A stretch of DNA of 47,914 nucleotides from Symbiodinium natans (lineage: Eukaryota; Sar; Dinophyceae; Suessiales; Symbiodiniaceae): contig CAJNDS010000960.1 in NCBI GenBank assembly GCA_905221605.1, positions 1-47,914 on the forward strand. Reading direction: 5' to 3'. Both the position numbers and the translations under genes were made by a program. The notes under the pieces are model-generated. The model worked only from the letters and a program-made list of their open reading frames with translations, was not told where the DNA came from and ran no database searches. Positions 22,141 to 34,885 of this stretch are shown here, one piece after another. How positions within the stretch are numbered: the stretch's first letter is position 1; each line of letters opens with the position of its first letter.

Positions 22141-24675
22141 TTGTCTTGCCAAAATATGTGGTGGTTATAGTTCGTAGGTGCTTTTGGTAAGGTTTTTTGT
22201 CTTGGCAAAACCCGTGGTGGTGATAGTTCGCAGGTGCTTGTGGTAAGGTTTTTGTCTTGGAAAAACCCGTGGTGGTGATAGTTCGCAGGTGCTTGTGGTA
22301 AGGTTTTTGTCTTGGCAAAACCCGTGGTGGTGATAGTTCGCAGGAGCTTATGGTAAGTTTTTTTGTCTTGGCAAAAACCCGTGGCGGTGATGGTTCGCAT
22401 GTGCTTGTGGTAAGGTTTTTGTCTTGGCAAAAACCGTGGTGGTGATAGTTCGCAGGTGCTTGTGGTAAGTTTTTTGTCTTGGCAAAACCCGTGGTGGTGA
22501 TAGTTCGTAGGTGCTTGTGGTAAGGTTTTTGTCTTGGCAAAACCCGTGGTGGTGATAGTTCGCAGGTGCTTGTGGTAAGGTTTTTGTCTTGGCAAAACCC
22601 GTGGTGGTGATAGTTCGCAGGTGCTTGTGGTAAGGTTTTTGTCTTGGCAAAACCCGTGGTGGTGATAGTTCGCAGGTGCTTGTGGTAAGGTTTTTGTCTT
22701 GGCAAAACCCGTGGTGGTGATAGTTCGCAGGTGCTTGTGGTTTGTTTTTTGTCTTGGCAAACCCGGGGTGGTGATAGTTCGCAGGTGCTTGTGGTAAGGT
22801 TTTTGTCTTGGCAAAACCCGTGGTGGTGATAGTTCGCAGGTGCTTGTGGTAAGGTTTTTGTCTTGGCAAAACCCGTTGCTGTCATAGTTCGCAAGTGCTT
22901 GTGGTAAGGTTTTTTGTCTTGGCAAAAACCGTGGCGGTGATAGTTCGCAGGTGCTTGTGGTAAGGTTTTTGTCTTGCCAAAATCTGTGGTGGTTATAGTT
23001 CGGAGGTGCTTTGGGTAAGGTTTTTGTCTTGGCAAAACCCGTGGTGGTGATAGTTCGCAGGTGCTTGTGGTTAGGTTTTTGTCTTGGCAAAACCCGTGGC
23101 GGTGATAGTGCGCAGGTCTTTTGCGGTAAACTTTTTGTCTTGGCAAACCCGTGGTGGTGATAGTTCGCAGGTGCTTGTGGTAAGGTTTTGTCTTGGCAAA
23201 ATCCGTGGTGGCGATAGTTCGCAGGTGCTTGTGGCAAGGTTTTTGTCTTGGCAAAAACCGTGGTGGTAATAGTTCGCAGGTCCTTATGGTAAGGTTTTTG
23301 TCTTGGCAAAACTCGTGGTGGTGATAGTTCGCAAGTGCTTGTGGTCAGGTTTTTACCTTGTGATAGTTCTCAGGTGCTTGCAGTAAGGTCTTCGTCTTGG
23401 CAAAACCCGCGGTGGTGAGAGTTCGCAGGTGCTTAGGGTCAGGTTCTTGTCTTGGCAAAACCCGTGGTGGTGATAGTTCGCAGGCATTTGTGGTACGGTT
23501 TTTGTCTTGGCAAAAACCGTGGTGGTGATAGTTCGCGGGTGCTTGTGGTAAGGTTTTTGTCTTGGCAAAACCCGTGGTGGTGATAGTTCGCAGGTGCTTG
23601 TGTTAAGTTTTTTGTCTTGGCAAAACCCGTGGCGGTCATAGCTTGCAAGTGCTTGTGCTTAGATTTTTGTCTTGGCAAAACCCGTGGTGGTGATAGTTCG
23701 CAGGTGCTTGTGGTAAGGTTTTTTTCCTGGCAAAACCCGTGGTGGTGATAGTTCGCAGGTGCTTGTGGTAAGGTTTTTGTCTTGGCAAAACCCGTGGTGG
23801 TGATAGTTCGCAGGTGCTTGTGGTAAGATTTTTGTCTTGGCAAAACCCGTGGTGGTGATAGTTCGCAGGTGCTTGTGGTAAGGTTTTTGTCTTGGCAAAG
23901 CCCGTGGTGGTGATAGTTCGCAGGTGCTTGTGGTAAGGTTTTTGTCTTGGCAAACCTCGTGGCGGTGATAGTTCGCAGGTGCTTGTGGTAAGGTTTTTGT
24001 CTTGGCAAAACCCGTGCTTGTGGTAAGGTTTTTGTCTTGGCAAAACCCGTGGTGGTGATAATTCGCAGGTGCTTGTGGTAAGGTTTTTGTCTTGGCGAAA
24101 CCCGTGGTGGTGATAGTTCGCAGGTCCTTGTGGTAAGGTTTTTGTTTTGGCAAAACTCGTGGTGGTGATAGTTCGCAGGTGCTTGTGGTAAGGTTTTTGT
24201 CCTGGCAAAACCTGTGGTGGTGATAGTTCGCAGGTGCTTGTGGTAAGGTTTTTGTATTGGCAAAACCCGTGGTGGTGATAGTTCGCAGGTGCTTGTGGTA
24301 TGGTTTTTGTCTTGGCAAAACCCGTGGTGGTGATAGTTCGCAGGTGCTTGTGGTAAGGTTTTTGTCTTGGCAAAACCCGTGGTGGTGATAGTTCGCAGGT
24401 TTTTTGCGGTAAGGTTTTTGTCTTGGCAAAACCCGTGGTGGTGATAGTTCGCAGGTGCTTGTGGTAAGGTTTTTGTCTTGGCAAATCCTGTGGTGGTGAT
24501 AGTTCGCAGGTGCTTGTGGTAAGGTTTGTGTCTTGGTAACACCCGTGGTGGTGATAGTTCGCAGGTGCTTGTGGTAAGGTTTTTTTCCTGGCAAAACCCG
24601 TGGTGGTGATGGTTCGCAGGTGCTTGTGGTAAGGTTTTTGTCCTGGCAAAACGCGTGGTGGTGATAGTTCGCAGG
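21850..24675 (+). repeat. 2.8-kb tandem duplication, left copy
   Basis: The left copy contains rare units that recur 2,826 bp later near its start (GGCGGTGATTGTTCG at about 21,886) and 2,777 bp later over most of its length. Examples are the TTTTTACCTTGTGATAG unit near 23,350 and the GCTTGCAAGTGCTTGTGC unit near 23,641. Its first part overlaps the end of higher-order copy 4, so this duplication probably arose from that material. Units at about 23,690-23,990, including ones with TTTTTTTCCTGGC, differ from the other copy. Confidence 0.82.
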
Positions 24676-27452
24676 TGCTTGTGGTAAGGTTTGTGTCTTG
24701 GCAAAACCCGTGGCGGTGATTGTTCGCAGGTGCTTGTGGTAAGGTTTTTGTCGTGGCAAAACCCGTGGTGGTGACAGTTCGCAGGTGCTTGTGTGAGGTT
24801 CTTGTCTTGGCAGAACCCATGGTGGTGATAGTTCGCAGGTGCTTGTGGTAAGGTTTCTGTCTTGGCAAAACCCGTGGTTGTGATAGTTCGCAGGTGCTTG
24901 TGGTAAGGATTCTGTCTTGGCAAAACCCGTGGTGGTGATAGTTCGCAGGTGCTTGTGGTAAGGTTTTTGTCTTGCCAAAATATGTGGTGGTTATAGTTCG
25001 TAGGTGCTTTTGGTAAGGTTTTTTGTCTTGGCAAAACCCGTGGTGGTGATAGTTCGCAGGTGCTTGTGGTAAGGTTTTTGTCTTGGAAAAACCGTGGTGG
25101 TGATAGTTCGCAGGTGCTTGTGGTAAGGTTTTTGTCTTGGCAAAACCCGTGGTGGTGATAGTTCGCAGGAGCTTATGGTAAGTTTTTTTGTCTTGGCAAA
25201 AACCCGTGGCGGTGATGGTTCGCATGTGCTTGTGGTAAGGTTTTTGTCTTGGCAAAAACCGTGGTGGTGATAGTTCGCAGGTGCTTGTGGTAAGTTTTTG
25301 TCTTGGCAAACCGTGGTGGTGATAGTTCGTAGGTGCTTGTGGTAAGGTTTTTGTCTTGGCAAAACCGTGGTGGTGATAGTCGCAGGTGCTTGTGGTAAGG
25401 TTTTTGTCTTGGCAAAACCGGTGGTGGAAGTTCGCAGGTGCTTGTGGTAAGGTTTTTGTCTTGGCAAAACCCGGGTGGTGATAGTTCGCAGGTGCTTGTG
25501 GTAAGGTTTTGTCTTGCAAAACCCGTGGTGGTGATAGTTCGCAGGTGGTGATAGTTCGCAGGTGCTTGTGGTAAGGTTTTTGTCTTGGCAAAACCCGTGG
25601 TGGTGATAGTTCGCAGGTGCTTGTGGTAAGGTTTTTGTCTTGGCAAAACCCGTTGCTGTCATAGTTCGCAAGTGCTTGTGGTAAGGTTTTTTGTCTTGGC
25701 AAAAACCGTGGCGGTGATAGTTCGCAGGTGCTTGTGGTAAGGTTTTTGTCTTGCCAAAATCTGTGGTGGTTATAGTTCGGAGGTGCTTTGGGTAAGGTTT
25801 TTGTCTTGGCAAAACCCGTGGTGGTGATAGTTCGCAGGTGCTTGTGGTTAGGTTTTTGTCTTGGCAAAACCCGTGGCGGTGATAGTGCGCAGGTCTTTTG
25901 CGGTAAACTTTTTGTCTTGGCAAACCCGTGGTGGTGATAGTTCGCAGGTGCTTGTGGTAAGGTTTTGTCTTGGCAAAATCCGTGGTGGCGATAGTTCGCA
26001 GGTGCTTGTGGCAAGGTTTTTGTCTTGGCAAAAACCGTGGTGGTAATAGTTCGCAGGTCCTTATGGTAAGGTTTTTGTCTTGGCAAAACTCGTGGTGGTG
26101 ATAGTTCGCAAGTGCTTGTGGTCAGGTTTTTACCTTGTGATAGTTCTCAGGTGCTTGCAGTAAGGTCTTCGTCTTGGCAAAACCCGCGGTGGTGAGAGTT
26201 CGCAGGTGCTTAGGGTCAGGTTCTTGTCTTGGCAAAACCCGTGGTGGTGATAGTTCGCAGGCATTTGTGGTACGGTTTTTGTCTTGGCAAAAACCGTGGT
26301 GGTGATAGTTCGCGGGTGCTTGTGGTAAGGTTTTTGTCTTGGCAAAACCCGTGGTGGTGATAGTTCGCAGGTGCTTGTGTTAAGTTTTTTGTCTTGGCAA
26401 AACCCGTGGCGGTCATAGCTTGCAAGTGCTTGTGCTTAGATTTTTGTCTTGGCAAAACCCGTGGTGGTGATAGTTCGCAGGTGCTTGTGGTAAGGTTTTT
26501 GTCTTGGCAAAACCCGTGGTGGTGATAGTTCGCAGGTGCTCGTGGTAAGGTTTTTGTCTTGGCAAAACCCGTGGTGGTGATGGTTCGCAGATGCTTGTGG
26601 TCAGGTTTTTGTCTTGGCAAAACCCGTGGTGGTGATAGTTCGCAGGTGCTTGTGGTAAGTTTTTTGTCTTGGCAAAACACGTGGTGGTGATAGTTCGCAG
26701 GTGCTTGTGGTAAGGTTTTTGTCTTGGCAAAACCCGTGGCGGTGATAGTTCGCAGGTGCTTGTGGTAAGGTTTTTGTCTTGGCAAAACCCGTGCTTGTGG
26801 TAAGGTTTTTGTCTTGGCAAAACCCGTGGTGGTGATAATTCGCAGGTGCTTGTGGTAAGGTTTTTGTCTTGGCGAAACCCGTGGTGGTGATAGTTCGCAG
26901 GTCCTTGTGGTAAGGTTTTTGTTTTGGCAAAACTCGTGGTGGTGATAGTTCGCAGGTGCTTGTGGTAAGGTTTTTGTCCTGGCAAAACCTGTGGTGGTGA
27001 TAGTTCGCAGGTGCTTGTGGTAAGGTTTTTGTATTGGCAAAACCCGTGGTGGTGATAGTTCGCAGGTGCTTGTGGTATGGTTTTTGTCTTGGCAAAACCC
27101 GTGGTGGTGATAGTTCGCAGGTGCTTGTGGTAAGGTTTTTGTCTTGGCAAAACCCGTGGTGGTGATAGTTCGCAGGTTTTTTGCGGTAAGGTTTTTGTCT
27201 TGGCAAAACCCGTGGTGGTGATAGTTCGCAGGTGCTTGTGGTAAGGTTTTTGTCTTGGCAAATCCTGTGGTGGTGATAGTTCGCAGGTGCTTGTGGTAAG
27301 GTTTGTGTCTTGGTAACACCCGTGGTGGTGATAGTTCGCAGGTGCTTGTGGTAAGGTTTTTTTCCTGGCAAAACCCGTGGTGGTGATGGTTCGCAGGTGC
27401 TTGTGGTAAGGTTTTTGTCCTGGCAAAACGCGTGGTGGTGATAGTTCGCAGG
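24676..27452 (+). repeat. 2.8-kb tandem duplication, right copy
   Basis: The right copy directly abuts the left one and repeats its variant order. The 49-bp shortening relative to the left copy arises in the indel-rich patch at about 25,285-25,560. After that the offset is constant at 2,777 to the last shared marker, a GGCAAAACGCG unit at about 27,424. Segment 26,470-26,780 is not identical to its counterpart and includes a GTGCTCGTGG unit that also occurs near 32,990. Confidence 0.82.
25285..25560 (+). repeat. deletion-rich stretch of satellite
   Basis: Six or so consecutive monomers have one- to several-base losses: GGCAAACCGTGG, GGCAAAACCGTGG, GATAGTCGCAGG, CCGGTGGTGGAAGTTCG, CCCGGGTGG and GTCTTGCAAAACC. 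A short partial duplication, GCAGGTGGTGATAG, follows. The counterpart in the left 2.8-kb copy (about 22,480-22,800) is mostly regular. The net loss of 49 bp accounts for the change of offset between the two copies. Confidence 0.75.
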
Positions 27453-30400
27453 TGCTTGTGGTCAGGATTTTGTCTTGGCAAAACCCGTGGTGGTGATAGT
27501 TCGCAGGTGCTTGTGATAAGGTTTTTGTCTTGGCAAAAAACGCGGTGGTGATAGTTCGCAGGTCCTTGTGGTAAGGTTTTTGTCTTGGCAAAACCCGTGG
27601 TGGTGATAGTTCGCAGGTGCTTGTGATAAGGTTTTTGTCTTGGCAAAACCCGTGGTGGTGATAGTTCGCAGGTGCTTGTGGTAAGGTTTTTGTCTTGGCA
27701 AAACCCGTGGTGGTGATAGTTCGCAGGTGCTTGTGGTAAGGTTCTTGTCTTGGAAAAACCCGTGGTGGTGATAGTTCGCAGGTGCTTGTGGTAAGGTTTT
27801 TGTCTTGGCAAAACCCGTGGTGGTGATAGTTCGCAGGTGCTTGTGGTAAGGTTTTTGTCTTGGCAAAACCCGTGGTGGTGATAGTCCGCAGGTGCTTGTG
27901 GTAAGGATTTTGTCTCGGCAAAGTCCGTGGTGGTGATAGTTCGCAGGTGCTTGTGGTAAGGTTTTTGTCTTGAAAAAGTCCTTGTTGGTGATAGTTCGCA
28001 GGTGCTTGTGGTAAGGTTATTTGTCTTGGCAAAACCCGTGCTGGTGGTAAGGTTTTCGTCTTGGCAAAACCCGTGGTGGTGATAGTTCGCAGGTGCTTGT
28101 GGTAAGGTTCTTGTCTTGGCAAAACCCGTGGTGGTGATAGTTCGCAGGTGCTTGTGGTAAGGTTTTTGTCTTGGCAAAACCCATGGAGGTGATAGTTCGC
28201 AGGTGCTTGTGGTAAGGTTTTTGTCTTGGCAAAACCGTGCTGGTGGTAAGGTTTTCGTCTTTGCAAAACCCGTGGTGGTGATAGTTCGCAGGTGCTTGTG
28301 GTAAGTTTTTTGTCTTGGCAACACCCGTGGTGGTGATAATTCGCGTGTATTTGGTAAGGTTTTTGTCTTGGCAAAACCCGTGGTGGTGATAGTTCGCAGG
28401 TGCTTGTGGTCAGGTTTTTGTCTTGGCAAAACCCGTGGTGGTGATAGTTCGCAGGTGCTTGTGGTAAGGTTTTTGTCTTGGCAAAACCCGTGGTGGTGAT
28501 AGTTCGCAGGTGCTGCTGGTAAGGTTTTTGTCTTGGCACAACCCGTGGTGGTGATAGTTCGCAGGTGCTTGTGGTAAGGTTTTTGTCTTGGCAAAACCCG
28601 TGGTGGTGATAGTTCGCAGGTGCTTGTGGTAAGGTTTTTGTCTTGGCAACACCCGTTGGTGATAGTTCGCAGGTGCTTGTGCTTGGCAAAACACCCGTGT
28701 GGTGGTGATAGTTCGCAGGTGCTTGTGGTAAGGTTTTTGTCTTGGCAAAACCCGTGGTGGTGATAGTTCGCAGGTGCTTGTGGTAAGGTTTTTGTCTTGG
28801 CAAAACCCGTGGTGGTGATAGTTCGCAGGTGCTTGTGGTAAGGTTTTTGTCTTGGCAAAAACCCGTGGTGGTGATAGTTCGCAGGTGCTTGTGGTAAGGT
28901 TTTTGTCTTGGCAAAACCCGTGGTGGTGATAGTTCGCAGGTGCTTGTGGTAAGGTTTTTGTCTTGGCAAAACCCGTGGTGGTGATAGTTCGCAGGTGCTT
29001 GTGGTAGGGTTTTTGTCTTGGCAAAGTCCGGGGTGGTGATAGTTCGCAGGTGCTTGTGGTAAGGTTTTTGTCTTGGCAAAACCCGTGGTGGTGATAGTTC
29101 GCAGGTGCTTATGGTAAGGTTTTTTCTTGGCAAACCCGTGGTGGTGATAGTTCGCAGGTGCTTGTGGTAAGGTTTTTGTCTTGGCAAAACCCGTGGTGGT
29201 GATAGTTCGCAGGTGCTTGTGGTAAGGTTTTTGTCTTGGCAAAACCCGTGGTGGTGATAGTTTGTAGGTGCTTGTGGTCAGGTTTTTACCTTGTAATAGT
29301 TCACAGGTACTTGTGGTGTGGTTTTTGTCTTGGCAAAACCCGCGGTGGTTATAGTTCGCAGGTGCTTGTGGTCAGGTTTGTGTCTTGGCAAAACCCGTGG
29401 TGGTGATAGTTCGCAGGTGCTTGTGGTAAGGTTTTTGTCTTGGCAAAACCCGTGGTGGTGATAGTTCGCAGGTGCTTGTGGCAAGGTTTTTGTCTTGGCA
29501 AAACCCGTGGTGGTGATAGTTCGCAGGTGCTTGTGGTAAGGTTTTTGTCTTGGCAAAACCCGTGGTGGTGATAGTTCGCAGGTGCTTGCGGTAAGGTTTT
29601 CGTCTTGGCAAAACCCGTGGTGGTGATAGTTCGCAGGTGCTTGTGGTAAGTTTTTTGTCTTGGCAAAACCCGTGGTGGTGATAGTTCGCAGGTGCTTGTG
29701 GTAAGGTTTCTGTCTTGGCAAAGCCCGTGGTGGTGATAGTTCGCAGGTGCTTGTGCTAAGTTTTTTGTCTTGGCAAAACCCGTGGTGGTGATGGTTCGCA
29801 GATGCTTGTGGTCAGGTTTGTGTCTTGGCAAAACCCGTGGTGGTGATAGTTCGCAGGTGCTTGTGGTAAGTTTTTTGTCTTGGCAAAACACGTGGTGGTG
29901 ATAGTTCGCAGGTGCTTGTGGTAAGGTTTTTGTCTTGGCAAAACCCGTGGTGGTGATAGTTCGCAGGTGCTTGTGGTAAGGTTTTTGTCTTGGCAAAACC
30001 CGTAGTGGTGATAGTTCGCAGGTGCTTATGGTAAGGTTTTTGTCTTGGCAAAACCCGTGGTGGTGATAGTTCGCAGGTGCTTGTGGTAAGTTTTTTGTCT
30101 TGGCAAAACCCGTGGTGGTGATAGTTCGCAGGTGCTTGTGGTAAGGAAATTTGTCTTGGCAAAACCCGTGGTGGTGATGGTTCGCAGGTGCTTGCGGTAA
30201 GGTTGTTGTCTTGGCAAAAACCGTGGTGGTGATAGTTCGCAGGTGCTTGTGGTAAGGTTTTTGTCCTGGCAAAACCCGTGGTGGTGATAGTTCGCAGGTG
30301 CTTGTGGTAAGGTTTCTGTCTTGGCAAAACTCGTGGTGGTGATAGTTCGCAGGTGCTTGTGGTAAGGTTTTGTCTTGGCAAAACCGGTGGTGGTGATAGT

Positions 30401-30784
30401 TCGCAGGTGCTTGTGGTAAGGTTTTTGACTTGGCAAAAACAGTGGTGGTGATAGTTCGCAGGTGCTTGTGGTAAGATTTTTGTCTTGGCAAAGCCCGTGG
30501 TGGTGATGGTTCGCAGGTGCTTGTGGTAAGGTTTTTACCTTGGCAAAACCCGTGGTGGTGATACTTCTGATAGTTCGTAGGTGCTTGTGGTAAGTTTTTT
30601 GTCTTGGCAAAAACCGTGGCGGTGATAGTTCGCAGGTACTTGTGGTAAGGTTCTTGTCTTGGCAAAAACCGTGGTGGTGATAGTTCGCAGGTGCTTGTGG
30701 TAAGCCGTTTAGTTCGCAGGTGCTTGTAGTAAGGTTTTTGTCTTGGCAAAACCCGTGGTGGTGATAGTTCGCAGGTGCTTGTGG

Positions 30785-31316
30785 TAAGCATTTTATCTTG
30801 GCAAAACCCGTGCTTGTGGTAAGTATTTTGTCTTGGCAAAACCCGTGGTGGTGATAGTTCGCAGGTGCTTGTGGTAAGGTTTTTGTCTTTGCAAAACCCG
30901 TGGTGGTGATAGTTCGCAGGTGCTTGTGGTAAGGTTTTTGTCTTGGCAAAACCCGTGGTGGTGATAGTTCGCAGGTCCTTGTGGTAAGGTTTTTGTTTTG
31001 GCAAAACTCGTGGTGGTGATAGTTCGCAGGCGCTTGTGGTAAGGTTTTTGTCTTGGCAAAACCCGTGGTGGTGATAGTTCGCAGGTGCTTGCGGTAAGGT
31101 GTTTTTGTCTTGGCAAAACCCGTGGTGGTGATAGTTCGCAGGTGCTTGTGGTAAGGTTTTTGTCTTGGCAAAACCCGTGGTGGTGATAGTTCGCAGGTGC
31201 TTGTGGTAAGGTTTTTGTCTTGGCAAAACCCGTGGCGGTGATAGTTCGCAGGTGCTTGTGGTAAGGTTTCTGTCTTGGCAAAACCCGTGGTGGTGATGGT
31301 TCGCAGGTGCTTGTGG
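30785..31316 (+). repeat. 532-bp tandem duplication, left copy
   Basis: A run of variants recurs exactly 532 bp downstream: TAAGCATTTTATCTTGG, then a truncated CCCGTGCTTGTGG unit, then CTTTGCAAAACCC, then GGTCCTTGTGG with TTTTGTTTTGGC. The same leading pair of units also occurs near 17,365-17,397 in the left half of the array, so the segment has an older relative. One copy reads GCAGGCGCTTG where the other has the consensus. Confidence 0.85.
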
Positions 31317-31848
31317 TAAGCATTTTATCTTGGCAAAACCCGTGCTTGTGGTAAGTATTTTGTCTTGGCAAAACCCGTGGTGGTGATAGTTCGCAGGTGC
31401 TTGTGGTAAGGTTTTTGTCTTTGCAAAACCCGTGGTGGTGATAGTTCGCAGGTGCTTGTGGTAAGGTTTTTGTCTTGGCAAAACCCGTGGTGGTGATAGT
31501 TCGCAGGTCCTTGTGGTAAGGTTTTTGTTTTGGCAAAACTCGTGGTGGTGATAGTTCGCAGGTGCTTGTGGTAAGGTTTTTGTCTTGGCAAAACCCGTGG
31601 TGGTGATAGTTCGCAGGTGCTTGCGGCAAGGTTTTTGTCTTGGCAAAACCCGTGGTGGTGATAGTTCGCAGGTGCTTGTGGTAAGGTTTTTGTCTTGGCA
31701 AAACCCGTGGTGGTTATAGTTCGCAGGTGCTTGTGGTAAGGTTTTTGTCTTGGCAAAACCCGTGGCGGTGATAGTTCGCAGGTGCTTGTGGTAAGGTTTT
31801 GTCTTGGCAAAACCCGTGGTGGTGATGGTTCGCAGGTGCTTGTGGTAA
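31317..31848 (+). repeat. 532-bp tandem duplication, right copy
   Basis: This repeats the preceding segment unit for unit, with a few substitutions such as GCGGCAAGG in place of GCGGTAAGG. From about 31,690 the array follows the beginning of the 7.6-kb higher-order unit: GTGGTTATAG, then GTCTCGGCAAAAACC, then AAACGCGTGGCGG by about 32,090. The right boundary of this duplication therefore overlaps a fragment of the left-hand pattern. Confidence 0.75.
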
Positions 31849-33572
31849 GGTTTTTGTCTTGGCAAAACCCGTGGTGGTGATAGTTCGCAGGTGCTTGTGG
31901 TAAGGTTTTTGTCTTGGCAAAACCCGTGGTGGTGATAGCTCGCAGGTGCTTGTGATAAGGTTTTTGTCTCGGCAAAAACCGTGGTGGTGATAGTTCGCAG
32001 GTGCTTGTGGTAAGGTTTTTGTCTTGGCAAAACCTGTGGTGGTGACAGTTCGCAGGTGCTTGTGGTAAGGTTTTTGTCTTGGCAAAACGCGTGGCGGTGA
32101 TGGTTCGCAGGTGCTTGTGGTAAGGTTTTTGTCTTGGCAAAACCCGTGGTGGTGATAGTTCGCAGGTGCTTGTGGTAAGGTTTTTGTCTTGGCAAAACCC
32201 GTGGTGGTGATAGTGTGCAGGTGCTTGTGGTAAGGTTGTTGTCTTGGCAAAACCCGTGGTGGTGATAGTTCGCAGGTGCTTATGGTAAGGTTTTTGTCTT
32301 GGCAAAACCCGTGGTGGTGATAGTTCGCAGGTGCTTGTGGTAAGGTTTTTGTCTTGGCAAAACCCGTGGTGGTGATAGTTCGCAGGTGCTTGTGGTAAGG
32401 TTTTTGTCTTGGCAAAACACGTGGTGGTTATAGTTCGCAGGTGCTTGTGGTAAGGTTTTTGTCTTGGCAAAACCCGTGGCCGTGATAGTTCGCAGGTGCT
32501 TGTGGTAAGGTTTTTGTCTTGGCAGAACCCGTGGTGGTGATGGTTCGCAGGTGCTTGTGGTAAGGTTTTTGTCTTGGCAAAACCCGTGGTGGTGATGGTG
32601 CGCAGGTCCTTGTGGTAAGGTTTTTGTCTTGGCAAAACCCGTGGTGGTGATAGTTCGCAGGTGCTTGTGATAAGGTTTTTGTCTTGGCAAAAACCGTGGT
32701 GGTGATAGTTCGCAGGTGCTTGTGGTAAGGTTTTTGTCTTGGAAAAACCTGTGGTGGTGATAGTTCGCAGGTGCTTGTGATAAGGTTTTTGTCTTGGCAA
32801 AACCCGTGGTGGTGATAGTTCGCAGGTGCTTGTGGTAAGGTTTTTGTCTTGGCAAAACGCGTGGTGGTGATGGTTTGCAGGTCCTTGTGGTAAGATTTTT
32901 GTCTTGGCAAAACCCGTGGTGGTGATAGTTCGCAGGTGCTTGTGGTAAGGTTTTTGTCTTGGCAAAACCCGTGGTGGTGATAGTGCGCAGGTGCTCGTGG
33001 TAAGGTTTTTGTCTTGGCAAAACCCGTGGTGGTGATGGTTCGCAGATGCTTGTGGTCAGGTTTTTGTCTTGGCAAAACCCGTGGTGGTGATAGTTCGCAG
33101 GTGCTTGTGGTAAGTTTTTTGTCTTGGCAAAACACGTGGTGGTGATAGTTCGCAGGTGCTTGTGGTAAGGTTTTTGTCTTGGCAAAACCCGTGGCGGTGA
33201 TAGTTCGCAGGTGCTTGTGGTAAGGTTTTTGTCTTGGCAAAACCCGTGGTGGTGATGGTGCGCCGGTCCTTGTGGTAAGGTTTTTGTCTTGGCAAAACCC
33301 GTGGTGGTGATAGTTCGCAGGTGCTTGTGGTAAGGTTGTTGTCTTGGCAAAACCCGTGGTGGTGATAGTACGCAGGTGCTTGTGGTAAGGTTTTTGTCTT
33401 GGCAAAACCCGCGGTGGTGATAGTGCGCAGGTGCTTGTGGTAAGGTTTTTGTCTTGGCAAAACCCGTGGTGGTGATAGTTCGCAGGTCCTTGTGGTAAGG
33501 TTTTTGTTTTGGCAAATCCCGTGGTGGTGATAGTTCGCAGGTGCTTGTGGTAAGGTTTTTGTCTTGGCAAAA

Positions 33573-34885
33573 CCCGTTCTGGTGGTAAGGTTTTCGTCTT
33601 GGAAAAACCTGTGGTGGTGATAGTTCGCAGGTGCTTGTGGTCAGTTTTTTGTCTTGGTAACACCCGTGGTGGTGACAGTTTGCAGGTGCTTGTGGTAAGC
33701 TTTTTGTCTTTGCAAAACCCGTGGTGGTGATAGTTCGCAGGTGCTTGTGGTAAGGTTTTTTTGTCTTGCCAAAACCCGTGCTTGTGGTAAGGATTTTGTC
33801 TTGGCAAAACACGTGGTGGTGATAGTTCGCAGGTGCTTGTGGTAAGGTTCTTGTCTTGGCAAAACCCATGGTGGTGATAGTTCGCAGGTGCTTGTGGTAA
33901 GGTTTTTGTCTTGGCAAAACACGTGGTGGTGATAGTTCGCAGGTGCTTGTGGTAAGGTTTTTGTCTTGGCAAATCCCGTGGTGGTGATGGTGCGCAGGTC
34001 CTTGTGGTAAGGTTTTTGTCTTGGCAAAACCCGTGGTGGTGATAGTTCGCAGGTGCTTGTGGTAAGGTTTTTGTCTTGGCAAAACCCGTGGTGGTGACAG
34101 TTCGCAGGTGCTTGTGGTCAGGTTTTTGTCTTGGCAAAACCTGTGGTGGTGATAGTTCGCAGGTGCTTGTGGTAAGGTTGTTGTCTTGGCAAAACCCGTG
34201 GTGGTGATAGTTCGCAGGTGCTTATGGTAAGGTTTTTGTCTTGGCAAAACCCGTGGTGGTAATAGTTCGCAGGTGTTTGTGATAATTTTTTTGTCTTGTC
34301 AAAACCAGTGGTGGTAATAGTGCGCAGGTGCTTGTGGTAAGGTTTTTGTCTTGGCAAAATCCGTGGTGATGACAGTTCGTAGGTGCTTGTGGTAAGGTTT
34401 TTGTCTTGGCAAACCCGTGGTGGTGATAGTTCGCAGGTGATTGTGGTAAGGTGTTTGTCTTGGCAAAACCCGTGCTTGTGGTGATTTTTGTCTGGGCAAA
34501 ACCCGTGGTGTTTATAGTTCGCAGGTGCTTGTGGTAAGGTTTTTGTCTTGGCAAAACCCGTGGCCGTGATAGTTCGCAGGTGCTTGTGGTAAGGTTTTTG
34601 TCTTGGCAAAACCCGTGGTGGTGATAGTTCGCAGGTGCTTGTGGTAAGATTTTTGTCTTGGCAAAACCCGTGGCCGTGATAGTTCGCAGGTGCTTGTGGT
34701 AAGGTTTTTGTCTTGGCACAACCCGTGGTGGTGATAGTGCGCAGGTGCTTGTGGTAAGGTTTGTGTCTTGGCAAAACCCGTGGTGGTGACAGTTCGCAGG
34801 TGCTTGTGGTAAGGTTTTTGTCTTGGCAAAACCCGTGGTGGTGATAGTTCGCAGGTGCTTGTGGTGAGGTTTTTGCCGTGCAAAA
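33573..34885 (+). repeat. 1,313-bp tandem duplication, left copy
   Basis: Four independent markers recur at exactly +1,313: CCCGTTCTGGTGG at 33,573, CTTGTCAAAACCAG at 34,295, a truncated unit with CGTGCTTGTGGTGATTTT at 34,471, and CCGTGGCCGTGATAG at 34,558. The variant order between them is the same in both copies. Confidence 0.88.
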
